A stretch of DNA of 64,000 bases, taken from NCBI RefSeq assembly GCF_000956475.1, contig NZ_JYJB01000004.1, positions 150,799 to 214,798 on the forward strand. Direction: 5' to 3'. Source of the stretch: Microbacterium hydrocarbonoxydans (GTDB lineage Bacteria; Actinomycetota; Actinomycetes; Actinomycetales; Microbacteriaceae). The notes under the pieces are model-generated. The model saw only the letters and a list, made by a program, of their open reading frames with translations. It ran no database searches and was not told the origin of the DNA. A program made the translations under genes and the position numbers. Below, piece by piece: positions 57,966 through 64,000 of this stretch; positions within the stretch are counted from its first letter, which is position 1, and the number at the start of each line of letters is the position of its first letter.

Positions 57966-58744
57966 TCATCGCAGGGCTCATGCTTCTCGCGGTCGGCGCC
58001 GCCGATCTCGTCAGGCAGTTCGCACCCCGGCGTTGGATCGGCTATCTCACGGTGACCGTGATCCTGCTCATCCTGGGAAGCGTCAGCGACGCGCTCCTGC
58101 CTATGATCGCGGCTCTGATCGTCGGGACGCTCTGGGTATGGTGCATGCCGTCCGAACGTCAGGCTCCTCTCGGCTTCTGGCCGGCCGTACTGCTCGGAGT
58201 CGTGAGTGTCGGCGCCGTCGTCTGGTTCGGCGCTCGCACCGAAGCAGGGCTGATCGGCGAGGTCTGGGCGCTGCGGTCGCCATTCGGCGACGTGCCGTTC
58301 GATCTGGCCGTTCTGGCACTGGGCGCAGGCGTCTTCCTGCTCGAGTCGGCGAACCTCGTGGTGCGCGCTGCGCTCGACGGCGAGCACACCTGGCGCCCCC
58401 TCGAGTCCGCGGCGGCACCCGTGCCCGAAGCGCCCGCACCGGTGACCGAGGGGGTCGAGGCTGCGGACCAGGGGGCGCTGGCCGTCCGCGACCCGCGCGC
58501 GGGGTTCAAGGGCGGTCGTCTGATCGGGCCGCTCGAGCGGATCCTGGTGATGATCCTCACGCTGGCGGCGGCGTACCCGATCCTCGCGGCGATGCTCGCG
58601 GCGAAGGGCATCGTCCGGTTTCCGGAGATCTCGCGCGACGGCGAGACGGGTGCGCGGGCCGAGTACTTCCTGGTGGGAAGCCTGGTCAGCTGGGTGATCG
58701 GGCTCGGAGCGGCGTTCCTGGTGTGGTGGGCCGCACACAGCTGA
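57962..58744 (+). CDS. Polytopic membrane protein paired with SatD
   Basis: 260-residue integral membrane protein with about seven hydrophobic segments and a Pro/Ala-rich cytoplasmic loop (AAAPVPEAPAPVTEG) between two halves. It overlaps the SatD gene by 4 nt, and such a pairing is common in actinobacteria. No catalytic motif is recognised; function unknown. The SatD protein may sense or regulate it. Confidence 0.75.
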   Translation: MIIAGLMLLAVGAADLVRQFAPRRWIGYLTVTVILLILGSVSDALLPMIAALIVGTLWVWCMPSERQAPLGFWPAVLLGVVSVGAVVWFGARTEAGLIGEVWALRSPFGDVPFDLAVLALGAGVFLLESANLVVRAALDGEHTWRPLESAAAPVPEAPAPVTEGVEAADQGALAVRDPRAGFKGGRLIGPLERILVMILTLAAAYPILAAMLAAKGIVRFPEISRDGETGARAEYFLVGSLVSWVIGLGAAFLVWWAAHS

Positions 58745-58750
58745 TCCGGC

Positions 58751-59107
58751 TCAGCCGAGCGAACGATACCAGGCGAGCTTCTCCGCGAGCCGCTGCTGCT
58801 GCGCCAGAACCTCTGCGAGCTGCCGCTCGACCGCCTCGGCATGCTCTTCGAGCAGGGCTATCCGCTCGGGCACGCTGTCCTCGACCTGGCACAGCTGTCC
58901 GTATCGACGCAGCCGCTCCACGGGCATGCCCGTCTCGCGAAGGCACTTGAGGAACTCGAGCAGTCCGAGTTCGGCGTCCGAGTACGCGCGATGCCCGCCG
59001 GGAGTGCGGGGAACGGCGGGCAGGATGCCTTCGCGCTCGTAGTAGCGGAGCGTGTCGATGCTGAATCCGGAGCGGGCCGCGGTCTCGGCCGGAGTGTACG
59101 TCGCCAT
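58751..59107 (-). CDS. MerR family transcriptional regulator
   Basis: 118-residue regulator. N-terminal winged helix YTPAETAARSGFSIDTLRYYEREGILPAVPRTPGGHRAYSDAELGLLEFL and a C-terminal dimerisation coiled coil (LLEEHAEAVERQLAEVLAQQQRLAEKL). No cysteines suitable for metal or redox sensing follow the DNA-binding part, apart from two (CLRETG, CQVED), and no large effector domain is present. Divergent from an aldo-keto reductase gene whose promoter spacer holds a perfect palindrome. Minus-strand TAAGCT lies 7 nt before its ATG. Confidence 0.93.
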   Translation of the reverse strand: MATYTPAETAARSGFSIDTLRYYEREGILPAVPRTPGGHRAYSDAELGLLEFLKCLRETGMPVERLRRYGQLCQVEDSVPERIALLEEHAEAVERQLAEVLAQQQRLAEKLAWYRSLG

Positions 59108-59124
59108 GAGGTCGAGCTTAGAAG

Positions 59125-59155
59125 TTGACCTGGAGCGCGCTCCAGGTTGCAGGGT
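59125..59155 (+). promoter_or_regulatory. MerR-type promoter with 20-bp palindrome in a 19-bp spacer
   Basis: TTGACC (59125-59130), 19-bp spacer, CAGGGT (59150-59155), then 6 nt to the reductase ATG. The perfect palindrome ACCTGGAGCG/CGCTCCAGGT (59128-59147) fills the spacer. Over-long spacers with a central dyad are the signature of MerR-activated promoters. Confidence 0.75.
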
Positions 59156-59161
59156 GAAGAC

Positions 59162-60115
59162 ATGACAGACCTGAACAGCAGCGCATCGCCCCTCGTGCTC
59201 GGCGCGATGTCCTTCGGATCCCTCGTCGACCAGGACACGTCGTTCACCCTGCTCGATCGATTCGTCGAGCGGGGAGGCACGTGGATCGACACCGCCGACT
59301 GCTACAGCTTCTGGGCGAGTCCGACCGGCCACGGAGGGGCCTCGGAGACCGTGATCGGGCGCTGGCTGGCCGAGCGGCCGAGCGCGCGAGAACGGATCCG
59401 CATCTCCACGAAGGTCGGAGCCGAACCTCTGTGGCCGGGCTCGTGGCCGGAACACCGCACAGGACTCTCCGCCAGGGCGATCCGCGAGGCGTTCGATGGG
59501 AGCCGCCGTCGACTCGGCATCGACGTGGTCGACCTCCTCTGGCTGCACCAGGAGGACCGCTCGGTGCCGATCGAAGAATCCGTCGAAGGGCTGGCCGGGT
59601 TGACAGCGGAGGGCTTCGTACGGCGCGTCGGCGCCTCGAATCACCCGGCGTGGCGTGTGGAGCGCGCTCGCGCCCACGCCAAGGCGATCGGCGGCGTCCC
59701 CATCGACGCGCTCCAGCTCAACAGCACGTATCTGCAGGTGCGACCCGGTACCAGGCCGCCGGGCGTCGTGCATCCCTTCGGCGTCCTGAGCGCCGAGCAG
59801 CGGGACTTCGCGTCGGCGAACGGCATCGAGATCTGGGCGTACACCCCGCTGCTCTCCGGCGCGTACGACAATCAGGACAAGCCGATTCCGGATGTCTATC
59901 AGCACCAGGGGACAGAAGACAGGCTCACGGCGCTGACCGAGATCGCCGCCGAGCACGGCGCCGGCCGGGGACAGATCGTTCTTGCGTGGCAGCTGGCCCA
60001 CGGCATCCGTCCCATCATCGGCGGCAGCAAGCTCTACCAGCTGGACGCAGCGATGGATGCTGCAGCCATCTCTCTCACCGCCGAGGACCTCGCGCGGCTG
60101 GACGCCCCGCTCTGA
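59162..60115 (+). CDS. Aldo/keto reductase
   Basis: 317-residue TIM-barrel NADPH oxidoreductase. Signatures: LGAMSFGSLVDQDTSF, IDTADCYSFW (catalytic Asp and Tyr), the Lys of ISTKVG, LLWLHQED with the catalytic His, and GGSKLYQLDAA near the C-terminus for NADPH. Target of the divergent MerR regulator, so probably induced by a toxic carbonyl or drug-like compound; the substrate is unknown. ATG 59162. Confidence 0.92.
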   Translation: MTDLNSSASPLVLGAMSFGSLVDQDTSFTLLDRFVERGGTWIDTADCYSFWASPTGHGGASETVIGRWLAERPSARERIRISTKVGAEPLWPGSWPEHRTGLSARAIREAFDGSRRRLGIDVVDLLWLHQEDRSVPIEESVEGLAGLTAEGFVRRVGASNHPAWRVERARAHAKAIGGVPIDALQLNSTYLQVRPGTRPPGVVHPFGVLSAEQRDFASANGIEIWAYTPLLSGAYDNQDKPIPDVYQHQGTEDRLTALTEIAAEHGAGRGQIVLAWQLAHGIRPIIGGSKLYQLDAAMDAAAISLTAEDLARLDAPL

Positions 60116-60153
60116 GGCGATCCGCACGTGACGTCGCTGATAGCCTTGAGCGC

Positions 60154-61455
60154 GTGTCAACTCCCGATCTGACGACCGCGGCGCCGGCGATCGATCCCAC
60201 GTTCGAGAACGTGTGGGACGAACTCGTCTGGCGTGGCCTGGTCCACGTGTCCACCGACCAGGAGGCGCTTCGCGCCCTGCTCGCGGGAGACCCCATCACG
60301 TATTACTGCGGGTTCGACCCGACCGCGCCCAGCCTGCACCTGGGGAATCTGGTGCAGCTGCTGACGCTGCGTCGCATCCAGCTCGCCGGCCACAAGCCGC
60401 TCGGACTGGTCGGCGGCTCGACCGGTCTGGTCGGCGACCCCCGACCCACGGCCGAGCGCACGCTCAACACTCGCGAGACCGTGGCCGAGTGGGTCGGACG
60501 CCTGCGCGCGCAGGTCGAGCGCTACCTGAGCTTCGAGGGCGAGAACGCCGCTCGCATCGTGAACAACCTCGACTGGACGGCGCCGCTGTCGGCGATCGAC
60601 TTCCTGCGCGAGATCGGCAAGCACTATCGTGTCGGCACGATGCTGAAGAAGGATGCCGTCGCCGCGCGTCTCAACTCCGACGAGGGCATCAGCTACACGG
60701 AGTTCAGCTACCAGATCCTGCAGGGTCTCGACTACCTCGAGCTGTACCGTCAGTACGACTGCGTGCTGCAGACGGGTGGCAGCGACCAGTGGGGCAACCT
60801 CACCAGCGGCACGGACCTCATCCGCCGCGCGGAGGGCGTCTCGGTGCACGCGATCGGCACGCCGCTGATCACCAACAGCGACGGCACCAAGTTCGGCAAG
60901 AGCGAGGGCAACGCCATCTGGCTCGATGCCGAGATGTGCAGCCCGTACCGCATGTACCAGTTCTGGCTGAGCACGACGGATGCCGATGTGATCGACCGTC
61001 TCAAGGTCTTCACGTTCCTCACCCGTGCCGAGATCGAAGAGTACGCGGCCCTCGTTGAGTCCGAACCCTTCCGTCGCGCCGCGCAGAAGCGCCTGGCTCT
61101 CGAAGTCGTCGCCACCGTGCACGGGCTCGAGGCCGCATCCGCCGTGATCGCGGCATCCGAGGCCCTGTTCGGCCAGGGGGATCTGACCGCGCTCGACGCC
61201 TCGACGCTGCGCACGGCGCTGGAGGAGCTTCCGAACGCGACCGTCGCCGCGGGAAGTCCCGTCGTCGAGGCTCTTGTGGCCACGAGCCTCGTCTCCAGCC
61301 TCAGCGAGGCTCGGCGTGCGATCGCCCAGGGCGGCGTGTCGCTCGACGGCGTGAAGGTCGACGATGATGCAGCGACCGTGCAGGGCGCTCTGCCCGGGGG
61401 AGTCTCCGTGCTCCGCCGTGGCAAGAAGACCCTCGCGGGCGTCTTCATCGGCTGA
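60154..61455 (+). CDS. tyrS: Tyrosine--tRNA ligase
   Basis: 433-residue class I synthetase of the bacterial TyrRS1 type. HIGH-like HLGN motif in FDPTAPSLHLGNLVQLLTL, tyrosine pocket YTEFSYQILQGLDYLELY and QTGGSDQWGN, KMSKS-equivalent KFGKSEG, and a C-terminal S4 domain for tRNA binding (VSSLSEARRAIAQGGVSLDGVKV). GTG start at 60154, 7 nt after TAGCCT with no ribosome site. Confidence 0.97.
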   Translation: MSTPDLTTAAPAIDPTFENVWDELVWRGLVHVSTDQEALRALLAGDPITYYCGFDPTAPSLHLGNLVQLLTLRRIQLAGHKPLGLVGGSTGLVGDPRPTAERTLNTRETVAEWVGRLRAQVERYLSFEGENAARIVNNLDWTAPLSAIDFLREIGKHYRVGTMLKKDAVAARLNSDEGISYTEFSYQILQGLDYLELYRQYDCVLQTGGSDQWGNLTSGTDLIRRAEGVSVHAIGTPLITNSDGTKFGKSEGNAIWLDAEMCSPYRMYQFWLSTTDADVIDRLKVFTFLTRAEIEEYAALVESEPFRRAAQKRLALEVVATVHGLEAASAVIAASEALFGQGDLTALDASTLRTALEELPNATVAAGSPVVEALVATSLVSSLSEARRAIAQGGVSLDGVKVDDDAATVQGALPGGVSVLRRGKKTLAGVFIG

Positions 61456-61467
61456 TCTCCCGAGCGG

Positions 61468-62262
61468 ATGCCGTTCACTCCGAGCCACGCGCTGGTCGCT
61501 CTGCCGTTCGTGCGCACGCCGCTCATGCCCGCGGCGATCGCGATCGGAACGATGACGCCCGACCTGCCTCTTTTCGTCAGAGGCGCGGGAATCGGGTACG
61601 GGTTCACGCACACGTACGCGAACCTCGTATGGACCGGGCTTCTCGCGTTCGCGCTGTTCCTGATCTGGCGCGTGGTGCTGCGCCCGGCCGTGCCCGAGCT
61701 CGCGCCTGCGTGGCTGGCGAGGAGACTGCCGCGCGAGTGGTCGGCGACAGCCCGCTCCTCGCTGCTCAGTGCGGTCGGGGCCGGGCACTCGCACTGGTAC
61801 CCGATGCTGCTTGCGGTGTCGCTGATCCTGGGCGCGGCGTCGCACATCCTGTGGGATTCGTTCACGCACGAGGGGCGATGGGGAGTGTCGGTCTTCCCCC
61901 TCCTCGACCAGCAGTGGGGGCCGTTCACCGGGTTCAAGTGGCTGCAACACGGCTCAGCGGTCATCGCCCTGATGATCATCGCCGTGTGGGCGGTGCTGCG
62001 ATTGCGGGCGGCCTCTCCGCGTGACGACATCGAGCGCATGCTGCCGGCCGCGGTGCGGATCTCATGGTGGATCTCGCTGCCCGTGATCCTGGCGACGGCA
62101 TGGCTCATGGGTCTGTTCGCGTACGGACCCCTGACTGCGGATTTCACCGCACAGCACCTCGCGTATCGAGTGCTTCCACCGGCGTGCGCGGTCTGGGGTG
62201 CGCTCATCCTGCTGCTCTGCGGCCTGCTCCCCGTGTTCCGGTCGGTTCACCAGCGCGGCTGA
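61468..62262 (+). CDS. DUF4184 membrane protein
   Basis: 264-residue membrane protein. N-terminal MPFTPSHALVALPF and GTMTPDLPLF, then HTYANLVWTG and ASHILWDSFTHEGRWG give the conserved His/Asp pattern of DUF4184, which recalls membrane metal-dependent hydrolases of the YdjM/DUF457 type. About six helices. Function unknown. Starts 12 bp after tyrS and overlaps the convergent CoA-transferase gene by 16 bp. Confidence 0.85.
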   Translation: MPFTPSHALVALPFVRTPLMPAAIAIGTMTPDLPLFVRGAGIGYGFTHTYANLVWTGLLAFALFLIWRVVLRPAVPELAPAWLARRLPREWSATARSSLLSAVGAGHSHWYPMLLAVSLILGAASHILWDSFTHEGRWGVSVFPLLDQQWGPFTGFKWLQHGSAVIALMIIAVWAVLRLRAASPRDDIERMLPAAVRISWWISLPVILATAWLMGLFAYGPLTADFTAQHLAYRVLPPACAVWGALILLLCGLLPVFRSVHQRG

Positions 62263-63446
62263 TCCGCTCCCCAGGGTCTCGGCGCACGGAACTCGACCCC
62301 CGGAACAGCCGGGCGAGCGGTCGTCACGATGCGTCCGCCGATATCGAAGACCGCCGTGTGCTCGGCGGGATCGATGTCCAGCTCCGGTTCCGGTGCCGGG
62401 CGGCGCGGCATCCCCAGCAGCTCGGCCGCGATGCGGCGCAGCGACGTCCGGGTGATCCAGCTTCCGCCTTCGACCTGCCGCCTCCTCAGGAGCGAGAGCA
62501 CGGATGCCGCGAGCAGATATCCCGCGCTGTGGTCGAGGGCCTGAGCCGGAAGGGCACCGGGTCGATCGCCGTCGGGGGACTCGATCAGCGCGATGCCCGA
62601 CTCTGCCTGGACCAGGCTGTCGAAACCGGCGCGCTCCGGAAAGTCGATGCCCCACGCGCTGAGCTGCGCGACGATCAGGCCGGGATGACGCTCGATCAGC
62701 TCACCGGGCGAGAGACCCAGGCGCGCGAGAGCGGCAGGGCGATAGCCGAGCACGACCACATCCGCCAGATCGAGAAGCTCGCGGAGCAGGGGCGAACGAG
62801 CATCCAGCACCGCAGATCGCTTGCCGTGCCCGGTATCGAAGTGCTGCCACTCGGGCTCCGGCAGACCGGGCGGATCGATGCGGAGCACGTCGGCGCCGAG
62901 CAGCGCCAGACTCCGCGTGCACACCGGGCCGGCGATCACCCGCGTGAGGTCGAGGACGCGGATGCCCTCCGGACCGTGCCGATCGTCACGGCTGCGTCCG
63001 CCTCCGGGGGAGGGGTGATGAGCGACTTCGACCAGGGCCGTAGACCGGAGGTCCGCATCGCGCGCATGGTCCTCGGGTCGGACCTCGACCGCCAGACCAC
63101 CTTGCGCCGTGATCGCGGCCACTGCCTCGGCTGAGGTCCTCTCCGCGAATGCCGCGGGGACGTGGGCTGCGTCGACGACATCGAGACCGTCCAGAAGCCT
63201 CCGCGCATGATGCGGGTAATTGCCGTGCGTGCGCACCCAGCCATCGCGGGTTCGCCAGAACCCTGAGAGAGGCGACCACACGTCAGGCGCGAGGCCGTCG
63301 ACCGTGAGCAGACGGTCGCTCCGATAGGCGAGCGCGATACTCGCGGGATCGAGCGGGGCGCGGATGCCGGCCGCCTCCGCGAAGGCGGCGACGCTCGACC
63401 AGGCGAGGTCGCCGACGGCGAGCTTCGAAGGCAGCGGAACCTGCAT
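62247..63446 (-). CDS. Family III CoA-transferase (CaiB/BaiF) with rearranged domain order
   Basis: 399-residue CoA-transferase-like protein. The block that usually opens the family, GIRVLDLTRVIAGPVCTRSLALLGADVLRID, lies near residue 155 here, followed by RAGFDSLVQAESG containing the expected catalytic Asp. The first 150 residues (FWRTRDGWVRTHGNYPHHARRLLDGL) look like a segment normally found after the catalytic half, so the protein appears permuted or built from a truncated repeat. Start ATG 63446. No thioester pathway genes nearby; the substrate is unknown. Confidence 0.82.
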   Translation of the reverse strand: MQVPLPSKLAVGDLAWSSVAAFAEAAGIRAPLDPASIALAYRSDRLLTVDGLAPDVWSPLSGFWRTRDGWVRTHGNYPHHARRLLDGLDVVDAAHVPAAFAERTSAEAVAAITAQGGLAVEVRPEDHARDADLRSTALVEVAHHPSPGGGRSRDDRHGPEGIRVLDLTRVIAGPVCTRSLALLGADVLRIDPPGLPEPEWQHFDTGHGKRSAVLDARSPLLRELLDLADVVVLGYRPAALARLGLSPGELIERHPGLIVAQLSAWGIDFPERAGFDSLVQAESGIALIESPDGDRPGALPAQALDHSAGYLLAASVLSLLRRRQVEGGSWITRTSLRRIAAELLGMPRRPAPEPELDIDPAEHTAVFDIGGRIVTTARPAVPGVEFRAPRPWGADQPRW

Positions 63447-63660
63447 GATGCGAGCGTACTCCGGCGATCGCTCGGGCGTTTCATGGGCTGGACTGGGGGA
63501 ATCGTCCTCGCGCGGTGCGACGACACGCCCGGGGGCAGCGCTCCGATTTGCCAGAACCCCGGAATCCACGTAACTTATTACTTGTTCGCCCCACAGGGAA
63601 GCGGAGAGGCCGAGAGCTTCACCCCCCTCAAGCGGAGAACCACCTCCCACATCCACTCAC
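63447..63660. other. Intergenic, no gene seen
   Basis: 214 bp between the CoA-transferase gene and the first rRNA promoter. Contains the AT-richer stretch GTAACTTATTACTTG (near 63569) and no convincing ORF, hairpin or repeat. Confidence 0.6.
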
Positions 63661-63689
63661 TTGTGAGACAGTCGCTTCGCGTCTAGGAT
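63661..63689 (+). promoter_or_regulatory. rRNA operon candidate promoter P1
   Basis: TTGTGA (63661-63666), 17-bp spacer, TAGGAT (63684-63689), pointing toward the rRNA leader. Confidence 0.55.
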
Positions 63690-63757
63690 GGGAGATCCAC
63701 CCTCTGGGGCTGTCAGGCTCAGCACCGCGGATCGAAAGATCTGCACCGCAGGCCGAT

Positions 63758-63785
63758 TTGACAAGCACGGCGGGATGGATAAGCT
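63758..63785 (+). promoter_or_regulatory. rRNA operon promoter P2
   Basis: CGAT followed by consensus TTGACA (63758-63763), 16-bp spacer, TAAGCT (63780-63785); downstream sequence GAAGTTGC-TTCGG resembles that after P3. Confidence 0.75.
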
Positions 63786-63853
63786 AGTGAAGTTGCTTCG
63801 GCGCGATAAGGACCGAGCGGCAGATCTGGAATTCAGCCAAAATGCGTGTCGAT

Positions 63854-63881
63854 TTGACATGCGAAATGAGCTGGGTAAGAT
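63854..63881 (+). promoter_or_regulatory. rRNA operon promoter P3
   Basis: CGAT followed by consensus TTGACA (63854-63859), 16-bp spacer, TAAGAT (63876-63881). Closest promoter to the 16S leader. Confidence 0.8.
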
Positions 63882-64000
63882 TGAGAAGTTGCCCTTCGGG
63901 CCTGACTGTGATGGTTGGGTCGGGGGAGCGTCCGATCCTTGAGAACTCAACAGCGTGCACTTGTCAAATGCCAAATAACCTCGACTCCACTTCGGTGGGG
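63882..64000 (+). other. 16S rRNA leader (pre-rRNA), mature 16S gene beyond right edge
   Basis: The stretch TTGAGAACTCAACAGCGTGC (from 63941) and GCCAAATAACCTCGACT are typical of actinobacterial rRNA leaders and spacers, where they take part in antitermination and RNase processing. It ends in a CCAC-TTCG-GTGG hairpin at the window edge. The 16S start (GAGTTTGATCCTGG) is not reached. Confidence 0.8.

Overview
This is a 64 kb stretch of a high-GC actinobacterial chromosome, most likely from a Microbacterium-like member of the Microbacteriaceae. The evidence is the strong G/C third-position bias, the Ku/LigD pair, the lexA-LysM divergent pair, a gluABCD-type transporter, the rRNA leader at the right edge and protein sequences typical of that family. 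It is ordinary core chromosome: I see no insertion sequence, prophage, integrase or CRISPR array.

Layout. 1-3.7 kb: NHEJ repair genes ligD (cut by the left edge) and ku, divergent, then a DedA membrane protein. 3.8 kb: tRNA-Leu(UAG). 4.0-8.4 kb: a compact Tad/Flp pilus-type operon (ATPase, TadB, TadC, a small pilin-like protein, three TadE-like proteins). 8.5-14.3 kb: an orphan sugar-type binding lipoprotein, Nudix hydrolase, MFS exporter, prfB and a repeat-bearing DUF2510 membrane protein. 14.4-16.9 kb: ftsE-ftsX-smpB. 17-22.4 kb: S9 peptidase, then metF and metE. 22.4-25.5 kb: an NTF2-flavin monooxygenase fusion divergent from a GAF regulator. 25.5-26.9 kb: lexA divergent from a LysM protein of the ChiZ/DivS/YneA type. 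27-30.1 kb: hisC-hisB-hisH and hisA. 30.1-33.6 kb: SseB-like and DUF1844 proteins, then infC-rpmI-rplT. 33.7-41.3 kb: an rRNA methyltransferase, a response regulator/kinase/TAXI-binding-protein operon and a glutamate-type ABC transporter. 41.3-46.6 kb: pheST, a DUF402 protein and an epimerase-like protein. 46.65-49.7 kb: a TPP riboswitch, thiM and a ThiE-ThiD-TenA fusion. 49.7-56.6 kb: an arginine-rich leader peptide and argCJBDFH. 56.7-63.4 kb: DUF1349, a SatD pair, a MerR/aldo-keto reductase pair, tyrS, DUF4184 and a rearranged family III CoA-transferase. 63.6-64 kb: tandem promoters and leader of an rRNA operon whose 16S gene lies just beyond the right edge.

Regulation is the most interesting part. 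At least 16 genes have a TANNNT -10 box 6-9 nt before the start codon, the layout of leaderless mRNAs. One of these drives a 27-codon ORF ending in two arginine runs just upstream of argC, with three mutually exclusive hairpins downstream. The arg operon has no argR between argF and argH, so transcription attenuation by arginine-codon stalling is a plausible, testable control. Other notable elements are an ATC start codon for infC, an SOS-type promoter with a heavily folded leader for the LysM gene, a perfect palindrome inside a 19-bp promoter spacer at the MerR locus, a terminator inside the gluABCD-type operon, and a near-perfect 22-bp palindrome before metF.
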